In this document: in pieces, positions 22,339 through 33,879 of the stretch | Layout of the letters: each line of letters starts with the position of its first letter | How positions within the stretch are numbered: the first letter of the stretch is position 1 | Assembly (NCBI GenBank): GCA_031769625.1 | Contig: JAUIMM010000213.1 | Span: 1,866,501 to 1,930,500 of the forward strand | Reading direction: 5' to 3' | Source of the DNA: Taudactylus pleione | Lineage: Eukaryota > Chordata > Amphibia > Anura > Myobatrachidae | Length of the DNA stretch: 64,000 nucleotides | Notes under the pieces: generated by a model | Database searches by the model: none | What the model was told of the DNA's origin: nothing | Seen by the model: the letters and a program-made list of their open reading frames with translations, nothing else | Made by a program: the position numbers and the translations under genes

Positions 22339-22480
22339 AGGTTTTAGTGATTTCCATGGTGGAGCACAGGTGGTTAAATCAAATTGACTGAGGTAATAAT
22401 AAAGTCACCTGTGGTCAAGCATGATATACTTAAAACCTGGACTGTTAGAGTGCCTTGAGGACCACATTTGGGAATCTCTG
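22339..22480. repeat. Palindromic MITE fragment
   Basis: AGGTTTTAGTGATTTCCATG..GAGCACAGGTGG pairs imperfectly with CACCTGTGGTCAAGCATG..TTAAAACCTGG. It is followed by GTGCCTTGAGGACCACATTT. The same arrangement is more complete at 42813-42997. Confidence 0.65.
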
Positions 22481-22489
22481 AGTAGCTAC

Positions 22490-23545
22490 ATAAATTGTAT
22501 CAATATGCCCAGGGCTGTAAGGGGATCTTCCCCATTCAAACAATGTGGTGGTAAATTTGACTTTGGAAAGCAACACAAAGGGATTACAAAACAGCAAAAG
22601 TGCATTGCAAATGCTGTTGACAGAGTTATGGGCAACAAGCAGCCCTAGCAGAAGCTCTGAGTCTTCAACTATTGTTCATACCTTGTAACACTTTTTTTTT
22701 AATTACTGCTTGTATGTTATTACAAATAGGTGTATTTTTATTACATGTAATATTTTATCTTATTACTGAGATTAAGGAAAAAATTTAGTAAATGGCAAAT
22801 TCATCAGCATTTTGAAGTGGATGGACATTGAATAGGTTCGGGCAGGAGGTCATCTTCAAAAGCACTGAATTTCCTAAAGGTAGTTTTGACATTCTAAACT
22901 TAACCCTCTTGCCATTAATGTCCATTAGTTCTAAACCCTGAACCCGATCTGTGTAGCCATTTAAATATAATTTTATTTAACAAAAACTGAATAAAAACAT
23001 AAATAAATGGTGTGAGGTCCCCTGCAAATTCATAACCAGTACCAGCCTACAGTATAAGCCTAGACTGGTAGTGGAAAAATGCAGGACAAAGCGTGTGGGA
23101 TGCCCCAGAATTTTCCATTAACCAGCACTTTTCTTTACCAGTTAGAGATGTTGGCACTTTAGCAAGGGGACAAATTTGTGGAGACCCCCATCACAGTGCC
23201 AACCAGCCCCAAACAGTCAGAACAGGGCTGGAATCCATAGGGACGTCAAGCCTGTAAGAAAACTACGGCCATTTCCCTAGCAAGAGTCAGCCCTTGCTGA
23301 TAACATTAGGACTATCCACCGCTCCCTTGGTGCGGTGGATGTGGGTTTAATAAATATTGTATACAGTACAGTGCACCTGTGGAAAAAAAATGGCAGATCA
23401 CATACACTGTGATGAAATTCTTGATTAAATAAACACTCCTCAACTCACTCTTATTCACCACTTTATTACTTACTTTGAAAGGGTATTTTTTAATTCCATA
23501 TAAGCATCCCAGGATCTTTGCAAAAAAAATACATATAAGTAGCAC
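22490..23545. other. Intergenic, nothing recognised
   Basis: Short frames only (for example 22421-22648), none with domain content. Confidence 0.45.
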
Positions 23546-23549
23546 TATT

Positions 23550-23724
23550 ACATCTAACGAGATACCATCGCAAATGATAGTTCACTATCAATGGAAATCA
23601 ATGGAATGGCTGATTGGTCAGAGCACAGCTGTTCCCATGCTCTGACCAAGCAGAGTGTTCCAATGCATTGCTATGGCAGTGGCCGGGAGTGACATCTCAT
23701 TTGCGATGGGTGTTAACTAGATGT
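23550..23724. repeat. Palindromic MITE-like element
   Basis: Outer arms ACATCTAACGAGATACCATC and its imperfect inverse enclose a perfect inner hairpin GGTCAGAGCA..TGCTCTGACC (about 23617-23648). No coding content. Confidence 0.6.
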
Positions 23725-23849
23725 CACCTACTATCAGATATGGCTCAGTATATCAGATATGGGACAAAAGCTTACGACCAAATATGGTTCAGTTTGTAAT
23801 ACTTGATAGAGGACATAACTCAAGTTTTTATACTTTATATATCTCAGGT

Positions 23850-24125
23850 CATTGTTTGACAGGGTTAAAAGGTCAACATTAAAATGGTCAACACAAAAAA
23901 GGTTGACATATGTTATTTTTGTTATTTTAGCCTAACCTTAAACCTAACCCTAAACCTAAGCCTAACCCTATAAATGAAAAGCCATGTGTTGAACCTTTTA
24001 ACCCTGTCATCACTGTCACTGTCGACCAATTAACTGTCAACCTTTTAACCCAGTCGTCCTAATAACTATCGAGCTTCTGGTGTCAACCTATTGACTGTCT
24101 AACTTCTTAATGTAGACCTACCATC
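23850..24125. repeat. Repeat related to the telomere-like elements
   Basis: Contains GGGTTAAAAGGTCAACATT and its inverse, a CCTAACCTTAAACCTAACCC tract in the centre, and a right part (GTCAACCTATTGACTGTCTAA) shared with the right end of the element at 11895-12983. The outer limits are not clear. Confidence 0.55.
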
Positions 24126-24129
24126 CGGA

Positions 24130-25161
24130 TACCTCTGTAACCTAGGAACCGATTACATAACCCCCATAATCAGCTAGAGTGTCAGTCTAGCACAATCTCA
24201 GTACACAGCTACTGAGAGCCCCCTCTCACAGCTGTCATTGGCTGTCTGACTCCCATATAGGCTCTATTCTAAGCTGTTTCCTGGAAAGAGCTGTAACTCT
24301 CTTGCAACAGAGAAGATATATAAGTTAAGGCCAAATGCTCATGTAATGCTTTCCAAAGCAAAGCCAAGCATTAATTCTCTGGAAAGACTAAAAAATAAAA
24401 AAATCTTATGGAAAATACTGCATGAACTGCATTGTAACCCAAATTCCTGCTACCCAGTATAAGGTCCTACATACTCCTATCCCTACTGAACAGACTATTG
24501 CATGATATATTTATAGGGTACATAGTCATTAATATGTTTGTTTTAAGGTCATTATGAGTTTTGGAGCTGTTACAATGTGGAACTAGTAAGAGAGGTGGGG
24601 GCGTTATAGACAGAGTATAAAGTGAAAGACAGATAACTCATTATAGTGTGACTAAGTTACATGAGCATGTGAACTTGTTGCCTTCCCATTGAAGTAGGAT
24701 TTTGCCAGCTTCAATAGCTTCTACTTCTTGCCCTTTCCGTTCCACCTCTGACTCTTGGCTTAAAGATTACACTATCCAAAGGGACTGATTGCTGAGACAA
24801 CCCCCAACTGACCAGGAGGCCAGAAACTGGGAAAATGGTGAGAGTTTAAAAGTCGCATTCCAGGAGAGGAAAACACAGTTCTGTGTGGAAGTTTGGTTTG
24901 CAGTGGTTGGAGTAAGGAATGGAAGGGGATTACTGGAATGATGAATGGATTTGGAGGAAAGTGGGATCAAAGTGCAGCTTGGAGCGGCGACATAAGGCCA
25001 GGAGATTCTGGGGATGAAATAAGAGGAAGCTACAAGCAAGAATGATAATAAACAGAAATTTGACAGGCCCAAACAGTGCCCCCTTACCTATGGTGCCCTG
25101 TGTGATGGCATCGGCCACACTACCTTAGCTACGACCCTGCCTCCCATACTGCAACCGCTGT
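24130..25161. other. Intergenic, no gene recognised
   Basis: Frames on the minus strand at 24767-25118 show no domain. The last ~60 bp (around GGTGCCCTGTGTGATGGCA) resemble the end of a dispersed repeat. Confidence 0.4.
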
Positions 25162-25461
25162 CATGCCAGTGGCAAACGCAGGATTTCTAGAGGGGGGTTT
25201 CCAAATGTTTGATATTAGAGTGAGTGTGGTCTGTCCATGAATAGGGCATAATTAGCACTTATCCAGCTTTAATATGTTACATACAAAGTATATTGTGTTG
25301 CATAATTCCAGCATATACAGGACCAGCGATCACAGTATGCAGTAGGTCCATCCTGTCTGAGCAGAATGTTTTTTTTCAGATGTGGGCATCATTCCTGAGC
25401 ATTGGAGCAAGTCTGGGAGTCTGAGGGAGCAGCAGAAGAACTTAGCACTGCCCTGGACATA

Positions 25462-27077
25462 CAGTCAGGTGCATAAATATTGGGACATTGACAGGATTTC
25501 ATATTTTGGGCTCTATTCACCACCACAATGGTTTTGAAATGAAACAAACAAGATGTGCTTTAACTGCAGACTTTCAGATTTAATTTGAGGGTAATTACAT
25601 CCAAATCAGTTGAACGGTGTAGGAATTACAACGGTTTCTATATGTGCCTCCCACCTTTTAAGGGGCCAAAAGTAATAGGACTATCAACTCAAAAGCTATT
25701 TCATGGACAGGTGTGGGCTATTCCCTCGTTATTTCATTATCAACTAAGCAGGTAAAAGGTCTGGAGTTGATTCTAGGTGTGACATTTGCATTTGGAATCA
25801 GTTGCTGTCGACTCTCAATATGAGATCCAAAGAGCTGTCACTATCAGTGAAGCAAGCCATCATTAGACTGAAAAATCAAAACAAGCCCATCAGGTGTGGC
25901 CAAATCAACTGTTTGGAACATTCTTAAAAAGAAAGAACGCACCGGAGAGATCAGCAACACCAAAAAACCTGGAAAACCAGGGAAAACAACTGTGGTGGAT
26001 GACAAAAGAATTATTTCACTGGTGAAGAAAAAACCCCTTCACAACAGTTGCCCAAATCAATAACACTCTCCAGGAGGTAGGTATATATATGTCAAAGTCA
26101 ACAATCAAGAGAAGACTTCACAAGAGTGGTTCACTACAAGATGTAAACCATTGGTGAGCCACAAAAACAGGAAGACCAGATTAGAGTTTGCCAAACAACA
26201 TCTAAAAAAAGCCATTACAGTTCTGGAACAACATCCTATGCACAGATGAGACAAAGATCAACTAGTACCAGAGTGATGGGAAGAGAAGAGAATGGAGAAG
26301 GAAAGGAACTGCTCATGATCCAAAACATACCACCTCATCAGTGAAGCATGGTGGTGGTAGTGTCATGGCGTGGGCATGTATGGCTGCCAATGGAACTGGT
26401 TCCCTTGTATTTATTGATGATGTGACTGCTGACAAAAGCAGCAGAATGAATTCTGAAGTGTTTCGGACAATATTATATGCTCATATTCAGTCTAATGCTT
26501 CAGAACTCATTAGACGGCGCTTCACAGTGCAGATGGACAATGACCCGAAGCATACTGCAAAAGCAACCAAAGAGTTTTTTAAGGCTAAAAAGTGGAATGT
26601 TATGCAATGGCCAAGTCAATCCCCTGACCTGAATCCAATTGAGCATGCATTTCACTTGATGAAGACAGAACTGAAGGGAAAATGCCCCAAGCAGGAACTG
26701 AAGACATTAGCAGTAGAGGCCTGGCAGAGCATCACCTGGGATGAAACCCAGCGTCTTGTGATGTCTATGCATTCCAGACTTCAGGCTGTAATTGCCTGCA
26801 AAGGATTTGCAACAAAGTATTAAAAAGTGAAAGTTAGATTTAGGATTGTTTAGTTTGTCCCATTACTTTTGACCCCTTAAAAAGTGGGAGGCACATATAG
26901 AAACCGTTGTAATTCCTACACCGTTCACCTGATTTGTATGTAATTACCCTCAAATTAAATCTGAAAGTCTGCAGTTAAAGCACATCTTGTTTGTTTCATT
27001 TCAAAGCCATTGTGGTGGTGAATAGAGGCCAAAATATGAAAATTCTGTCAATGTCCCAATATTTATGCACCTGACTG
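25462..27077 (+). mobile_element. Tc1-like transposon, copy B
   Basis: Bounded by CAGTCAGGTGCATAAAT and its inverse with TA on both sides, and with long (~215 bp) inverted repeats. It aligns along its length with the copy at 2885-4529 in reverse. Confidence 0.9.
25826..26823 (+). pseudogene. Tc1-like DD34E transposase, broken N-terminus, long catalytic frame
   Basis: The ATG of the MRSKELSLSV start is present, but about 20 bp are missing after NQNKPI relative to the other copy, shifting the frame and destroying the helix-turn-helix. The first catalytic Asp lies in TDETKI near 26246 and is followed by a stop. From 26341 a 160-codon open frame covers KHGGGSVMAWACMAANGTG, the second catalytic Asp in MDNDPKHT and the Glu in NPIEHAF with 34-residue spacing, ending GFATKY. 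Both Tc1 copies in the window have different lesions, so they decayed after they separated. Confidence 0.9.
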
Positions 27078-27560
27078 TATATGTACATATTGGTCTCCTT
27101 ATGTACTGGATAGTGTATTATTATACAGTATTAATTATTAACCCTATTGATGGTCTATAGCAGTGCACCCCTAACAGTGCATGTTTTCCACATCTCCTAG
27201 TTGGTGCACAGGTATATTTATTACTGGCTGACACGGTTTAAAAGATCCACAGGTGGTGCTAATCAATTCATTTGTGATACTGAGAAGAACATGCAGCACT
27301 AGTAACATTCTATTATATTACTATTTCTATTGTGGTCATGGTGAGAGCTGGGGAGGGGGGTTTCCAGGTAGATGGAAACCCCCCCTGCGTTTGCCTATGC
27401 ATGCAACATATTTACAATATAAACAAAATACTGTTTGTCATAGTAAATGTGATAGAGTCTGTTGTTACAGCTAAAAACAAAATAAACAAAATGTGATTCT
27501 GACACTAATAAAAATTATTCACCAGTATGTGGCTTACCCGCCGACCTATCTAACGATTGG

Positions 27561-27890
27561 TAAAGTGCATACACACTTAGCAATTGTTTTTCCATTATGT
27601 CTGCACTGTCAGCGCTGACATTACAACTGGGCAGGCATTTGAATTTGCCAACCCAGTTGAGATGTCAATCACTATCGGGTCCCTGCAGCTAGTTCATGGG
27701 CAGTCGGCTTACCTCCTGTTCACACAGCCAGATGCGCCAATATATCTGCAAATACTGTATATCGGCCGTTTGCTGTGCTGCACAGACAACGCGATATGTC
27801 TGTGAACGACGTCATTCACAGACCTATCACCCGCTGAGGTGCTCACGATTGAATGCCCAATATATATCGCCCAGTGTGTGCCCAGCATTA
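27561..27890 (-). mobile_element. Non-coding DNA element (TGCTGGGCACACACT family)
   Basis: The right end, read inward, is TAATGCTGGGCACACACT and the left end TAAAGTGCATACACACT is similar. The central GACGTCATTCACAGAC segment is shared, in reverse, with the longer element at 37270-37924. The frames in it have no domain. Confidence 0.55.
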
Positions 27891-27899
27891 GAAACAAAA

Positions 27900-29064
27900 C
27901 AAATTAGAAAAGACATTGCTAAACAGTTCCCTTCATTGTGTTTAATAAACTACAAAATGATTCTGTAGAAGGTAAATCTTGAACTTGGTTAAAATATTAC
28001 TCAATAGTAATTAAAAATATATATACTTTAAACATATAGATAAAAATATATACAATAAAAACATGAATATTTGCAAATAATGAGCCACTGAACTAGCAAC
28101 ACATACAGTACATATGAATGAAACTTCTTATAGCAAATAACTGAAGAGACGTACTGTAAATACAATTTCAATGCCTGCCATTCAAACTCCCAATTAGGAG
28201 CTACAAGTATCCCCACAATGGAATATAGGCTGGAATCCACTAGTTCCAAAAGAGGTGTGTTCAATTAGCTGAGATTTACAGCACAATGTTTCATCAGTTC
28301 TTTCAGTGGTGAATGTGCATTAGAGCTAAAAAGTGCAAATTAGTCTCTAAGTGGCAAATTTACTGATCTGAAAAATAACATGTACTGAACCAATATTCAA
28401 CAATGCTTTACCAGCAGCTTAATTTTGCTTTTCTCTGGCAGCTGCAACCTGAGCTGTATCAGAGAGTCTCAAGTGCAGATGAATGCATCGGAACAAAACC
28501 CTTAGTGAGCTGCTCTCTGGAAGGAGAGACAGAGCAGGTTACAGCAGTTAGGGAAAAAAGGAAAATTATTAAGACCACTCTTTTCTCTAAATGTAATCTG
28601 ATCATTAATATCACTGGCAATTGTCTGTGTTGAATGTAATGTTTGAAACACATTTTTTTTTTATTACATTTCTTATCTTTACCTTTTAGGACATTGCTCA
28701 TAACCATTCCGTCAATCGCTCCTCACCCCTACTTTACATCCAGACACAAACCAAGATTACACATACAATGCTGTGTATGTCTCCATGTGGTTGGTCATAT
28801 AATGTACTTTTGGTATTCTGAAAGCCAGATTCCGGTTCCACAACTGGTCTGCAGGAGGCATCATGTATGTGCTATACAGTATGTTTGTGATATTATATTG
28901 GTCTGTGAGCTATTTTGCATATCATCACTATAAGGAGTTGGGTCACTTTGGAAAAGTAGGCCTAGGTTGCTGTCATGGAGGCATACAAATTCTGATACAG
29001 AGAGTTGATAATAAGATTATGTCGTTCAACAATACTTGTAAGTATTTAATTAGAAATTATATTC
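27900..29064. other. Intergenic, nothing recognised
   Basis: AT-rich with short frames only. Confidence 0.45.
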
Positions 29065-29067
29065 ATT

Positions 29068-30431
29068 GGGCCGTATTCAATTAGAGGCGAAATGCCTTTT
29101 TTGCCTGTTTTTGGCGAAAATATTGCCTATAAACTTTTTGCCTAATTCAATTCCATGACGACTTTGCCTAAGTGGAGACTTGATGCATTGAATTCGGCAA
29201 ATAAGTTTCTCCAATGAATAGCAGGTGAAAAGAAGTGCAAAATCTTTATTTTGGGGTGCAAACGTGGGGAAATGACTCAGAACCCTTGGGACAGCCCCCC
29301 AAAAGACAAATCTTCAAAAAAAACTTCAACAAAAACCTAAGAACACCCCAAAAAAGATATGTAATTTTTGTGGTGAAAATGTAAAAAGTGGGGGGACAAG
29401 CATAAAAACTAGCGAAATAGTCTTATTGGGCTCTGCAAGGATGGGTCAGGTGTTTTTGGGATTGCAGGTGCATGTAGCAGGTGGATTTTTCAAATTTTTT
29501 AAAACTTCACTAGAGAAATAAAAATATGCTAGCACCCATTTTCAAGTACCCCAAATTTGATGGGACTACTTATTTTCACCAAAAAATACTGCTTTATGCC
29601 ATTCATCACCACTTTTACAAAGACACTAATAGCAAGCAATTTACACAACTAAAGTACCCAAAATAGCTTTATTAGGGCTATTAGTATGGGATCGGTATGA
29701 AATACTGCCGGACGCATGAAAAAAACATGCCGCTGGAAGACCGGCACCAGTGAAGATCCTGATAGCAACTAAGGTAAGTACTAACTAACCTAACACCCTC
29801 CCAACCCAACCCTCCCTTAGGGGTGCCTAACCCTAACCTCCCCCCAAGTGCCTAACCCCCCTACCCCGCAGCCTAAACCTAAGTCTCCCGGGGGGGTGCC
29901 TAACCCTAACCCCCCTTCCCCTATCCTAACCCTAACTCTCCCGGGGGGGTGCCTAACCCTAAGTCCCCTCGGGAACCCCTAATCTAACTCTTCCCCCCTG
30001 CGGCTGTCCGTGCCCGGCGCCCGGCTTACCTTCGATCGGGATGCTGGGCGTCGGGCTCACGGCATAGGTAAAATGACATGCGACGGGATTTCGACACCTG
30101 TCATTAGACCCTTGCTGGGATTAGACAGTCGGGATGCCGACGGTCAGCATTTAGACAGTCGGCATCCTGACTGCATACCATTAGTACACATCTATATTGA
30201 TTTCCTATGTTAGTGCATCTTTTTCTGGGGTATAGACTGATTTCACCAATTCTTTCAGTACTTTTCACCTGTTCCGCATTCGCCTATTTTTGTTTTTGCC
30301 TGTTTTGCAATTGAATTAGGTGAAAAGCAGGGACGTGCACGGAATTAATTTGTCTATGAAACAAGCGAATGAGGCGAAAAGTCGGACAGGCGAAAACTTT
30401 CCAACTTTTCGCCTCTAATTGAATACGGCTC
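29068..30431. mobile_element. MITE with GGGCCGTATTCAATTAG ends, hosting a second element
   Basis: Left end GGGCCGTATTCAATTAGAGG and right end CTCTAATTGAATACGGCTC are inverse, flanked by ATT on both sides (29065-29067 and 30432-30434). A 3-bp duplication suggests PIF/Harbinger type. Removing the nested element leaves about 860 bp of non-coding sequence rich in GCGAAAA words. A relative with the GTATTCAATTTGGAGCG end is at 50838-51619. Confidence 0.8.
29687..30179 (+). mobile_element. Short non-autonomous DNA element, 7-bp TSD family, copy 2
   Basis: Perfect ATTAGTA heptamers flank it (29680-29686 and 30180-30186). The left end is TGGGATCGGTATGAAATACT and the right end CATCCTGACTGCATACC. The centre is a CCTAACCCTAACCTCCCC-type minisatellite. 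It lies inside the larger MITE and must be younger than it. Confidence 0.85.
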
Positions 30432-30439
30432 ATTGTGCT

Positions 30440-31090
30440 CTTTTTCACTAATCGAAGTGTGTACCTTACTTCATGTTAACTGTGTAATGATTGGTGGTCA
30501 AAAGAAAGTTACTTACCAAGAATCTAGGCAGTGACACACCAGGAGTTTGGATGCAGACCTGCTATGATGCTATTACAAATCCAATGATAAATCTCCACTG
30601 AAGGATTTGAAAATGTAAATGAGCAAGTTATTGAATTCTTCTATTTTTAAAATAAGGAAAATTGGTACTACTATGATATCCTAGACTACAGTGTAAATTA
30701 TTAGAATAATGTGTGGTAAATGTAATGTTATTGCTATGTTCAACATTCAAGACCAAAATCAGTAATGAAATATCAACATTAGGACTGGTTTTGCCTTAAA
30801 CAAATTGCGATTTCATTTTAGCTGCTACAGTATATCGCCAAAATCACTCTGGTTCTCGCAAATCGGAACTTACTACATATACCCCACATTCTCCATGTGC
30901 CTAAAAATTACTTTCACTAACTTCCTCTCTTGGCCTCTGCTAGGAAATTGAAGGGGAGATATACAAAGAGGTGGTAAGTATCAAATGCACTATAACCAGC
31001 CCTATTTGACATTCACATTCAACCTTGGTATGTATGAAAGCAGATAACGTAGAGAAAAAATACTTTTTTCTATGTTATCTGCAAACCTCT
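30440..31090. other. Intergenic, nothing recognised
   Basis: No frame or repeat of note. Confidence 0.45.
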
Positions 31091-31191
31091 GACAATTGTA
31101 TAGCGATGGTAAATCACACAGATCACCGGAGGGGGGAGTTTTCACTCCCCCAGTCCGGTGGCTGAGATGTTTATACATGTTGGTGTTATTC

Positions 31192-31228
31192 CTTCCTGTT
31201 TCACCTCAACAAGAGGTGAAACAGGAAG
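31192..31228. repeat. Perfect 16-bp hairpin
   Basis: CTTCCTGTTTCACCTC is followed, after a five-base loop, by its exact inverse. No surrounding element was recognised. Confidence 0.7.
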
Positions 31229-31299
31229 AGCTGTTGTTGCACGACAAGTGTCACTATAATACATTTCCCCCTGACTCTTCTACTTATGGGGATGGCCAT

Positions 31300-33430
31300 A
31301 CCTTGATCTTGTATTCACTAGACTATGCCCAGGGTATTAATTATTTAATATCCCATTCCCATCCTCAGATCATCACCTCATCACCTGCAAATTACCCTCC
31401 ATTACTTCAATCCTGCTGAACCCTACTATGCTTTCTCATAGCCACAGTAATCTAACTTTTTTTTATTAACTACTTTCCTCCTCTATGCATCAACTTCTTT
31501 ATTTTATTCTCTGTGTGATGAATCACATTTTAACCAGACCATAGCCATTGACCAAGTGACTGCAGTTACAGTATTCTTCACATTCCTTGCCAATTACAAT
31601 TTTCGTCATCGTACACTAAAGTAACATGGCACCTTCAAAAACATTTTCTGCAAATTAGATCATAATTGGCTCAAATTTTTTAGTTCTGATAACTCACATA
31701 TACTGCAATGGAGCCTGCCAAACAATCATATTACAATCTACCATCCCTTCTAACCACAAATGCCTTTGTATTACATTTATATCTCTTCTCAATATATATA
31801 CACCAAACCCACCAACTATCAGCTGGGCCAAAGATCGTTCTTCCTATGCAAGGACAAGATTGATAGGATTCAATATGAAATTATATACTTCTCCTTGACC
31901 AACAAAGTGCTCCATTTCTTTCCTACACGCATTGACACCTTTTATTTTCATTTGATCACACAAATGTAGAAGTACTATCTTCTTTCTACTTATCTTCCTA
32001 CCTATCATTGATCCTTTACTAATCAGTTAAACCCTGGTTCCTATGCTTATTCCAAATGTAACTAAAATCTGTAATATCTCTACTAGTATATTGTTGTCAT
32101 AAATCAAGCACACAGTGAATACTCCTATTAAAAATAAAATCTGACCCAAAATATTTGTCAAATTATCATCACATCTCTCAGCTCCATCAAGCTTCTTGGG
32201 AGGCTTGACATGGTCCACTTCACATGCTTTCTTCCTTCACACAACCTATTACACCAACTTCAGTCAGACTTTCATTTCCAAAACTGCACTGACTAAAGTG
32301 ACGAATGATTTGATTACTGCTAATTCTAAAGACCATTACTCGCTTATAATTCTCACAGAGCTAATAATATTCCTACCAGCCTATAGAAGTTACCCACCTG
32401 ACATCTCTATATATCTGTCTGAAACTCACTGCCTAGGTGACCCAGATCGGACCTTTGCTCTCTACAATCAATCTGTATCCAATTCTTATTACACATACCT
32501 ATGAAACATTTCCAGAATTCCCACATATCTCCCACTAGACAATGTAACTCATGCACTCATTATCTCATGCATTAACTATTGGAGTAACCTCCTTACTAGT
32601 CTGGCCTAGCCAGGATTTCATAGCTAAATCTGTTTTGAATGCAGAGACTAAACTGATTTTACTATGAAAACATTCTTCTACTGCTGCTTCTCTACTGTGT
32701 AAGTCCCTTTATTGATTGCCTCTATATTACCAAATCCAATATACTGTATTTCTATTAATATACAATCCATCAACAAATCTACACCAAAATACATGTTTTT
32801 AACTTGTCATCAAAATATTTCCCAACTCAGTCCCTCTGGTTTGCCCAAGATCAGCTTGTCTCATCCACACTCATTACCTGCACTCAGGCCCTGATTCAGA
32901 GCCGGACGCTCTGACAGAGCACTTGCTCTGAATCAGGGCCGTCCCTCTGAACTTTAGAGCGGCCTCCTGGCCACTCGCATAGCTGTAGGTGACCCCCCAC
33001 AGCTATAGCGAGCGGCCTAAAAAATGGTTGCGGTAGGGTCTCATCTGCCGCAAGCCCTGGAGTGCTCTCGGCTCTATCAGAGCCGAGAGCACTCCCACTG
33101 CTGTCAGTGGGGTCGGCCCCAGACAGTAGGCATTCCCATGGGAACGCCTCCGTCTGGACAGCCATTCCCACTGCACGCCCACCAAAGGGTGCGTGCTGTC
33201 ACTCAACATCGACAGCACGCCCCCTTTGTAGCGAGACCCATAGTGACAGCTTGGCCGTCGCTATCCAGGTCTCGCGCATGTGCACGACGGAGCCGGCTCC
33301 CTCGTGCGCATGCGCACTTGGCCAACATCAACCCGCTTGCGAGTGCTCAGCGCTCAGCACTCGCGAGCAGGTCTGAATTAGGCCCTCATTCTGTTTCCTG
33401 GCTGCACTCACTCTATACAATGATATCCCT
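31300..33430 (+). pseudogene. L2/CR1-like LINE remnant, highly decayed, split by a MITE
   Basis: Between 32225 and 32880 short pieces follow the order of vertebrate L2/Rex-type reverse transcriptase 3' halves: KTALTKVTNDLITANSKDHYS, later ISRIPTYLPL..VTHALIISCINYW, KSLYLI and PNPIYCISI. After the inserted MITE the text resumes with TTTCCTGGCTGCACTCA. The catalytic box is not legible and there are many stops. I rest the call on the order of these phrases; the 5' limit is a guess. Confidence 0.45.
32887..33385. mobile_element. Harbinger-type MITE inside the LINE remnant
   Basis: Ends GGCCCTGATTCAGAGCCGGA and CTGAATTAGGCCC are inverse and resemble the ends of the autonomous Harbinger at 43129-50541. 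TCA flanks both sides (32884-32886 and 33386-33388), the 3-bp duplication of the superfamily. GC-rich interior with internal inverted repeats (GCTCTCGGCTCT..AGAGCCGAGAGC). The overlapping frames on both strands here are incidental. Confidence 0.85.
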
Positions 33431-33697
33431 TGCACAATAAGACTTTCCTCTAGTCCCTAAGAACTAAATAAATAAGGACTTCACTGTACAGCAGAAACAC
33501 TATCACACAATAATAAACCAATAAAACAATCAATAATCTAAATAGAGCAGCTTAGTAAAAAACTAAGACTTTAATATTATTTAAATATTTAAAATGAAAA
33601 CATAAACATATTAGGATTCCCTGGATATAACACATAAAACATCAATATATAATAAACACTTTGGACTCTAAACCCATGATGTTTATTCTAGGCTCTG

Positions 33698-33876
33698 AGG
33701 GGTCTATTTACTAAGCATTGGATGGAGATAAAGTGAATGGAGATAATGCTCCAACCAATCAGCTCCTAACTGTCATTTTTCAAACACAGCCTGAGACATG
33801 GTAGTTACCGGCTGATATGTTGGGACTTTATCTCCGTTCACTTTATCTCCATCCAAGGCTTTGTAAATAGACCCCT
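33698..33876. mobile_element. Palindromic MITE (GGGGTCTATTTAC family)
   Basis: AGGGGTCTATTTACTAAGCA..GATGGAGATAAAGTGAA pairs with TTCACTTTATCTCCATC..GTAAATAGACCCCT. The centre has the ACCAATCAGCTCCTAACTGT phrase shared with 21215-21350. No target duplication is evident. Confidence 0.75.
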
Positions 33877-33879
33877 AAA

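Larger units (their letters stand above)
25167..27399 (+). mobile_element. Composite: 5-bp-TSD DNA element carrying a Tc1 insertion, copy B
   Basis: The ends CAGTGGCAAACGCAGG and CCTGCGTTTGCCTATG are flanked by perfect CATGC pentamers (25162-25166 and 27400-27404). The Tc1 junctions inside (CCCTGGACA before the TA, TATGTACATATTGG after) are the same as in the copy at 2625-4840. The whole composite therefore moved as a unit and made its own target duplication here. Confidence 0.85.

Noticed and set aside
22421..22648. 75-codon frame
   Set aside because: It begins inside a palindromic MITE and has no domain.
23850..24125. Calling this a fourth 7-bp-duplication element
   Set aside because: It shares telomere-like text, but I could not find ends or a duplication, and its right part matches the 11895-12983 family instead.
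29687..30179. tRNA-derived SINE
   Set aside because: I found no A/B box pair and no poly-A or simple-repeat tail. Inverted ends with a 7-bp duplication favour a DNA element.
32896..33440. Overlapping frames on both strands of up to 138 codons
   Set aside because: They lie in a GC-rich MITE with internal inverted repeats. They have no domains, and the frames mirror each other.
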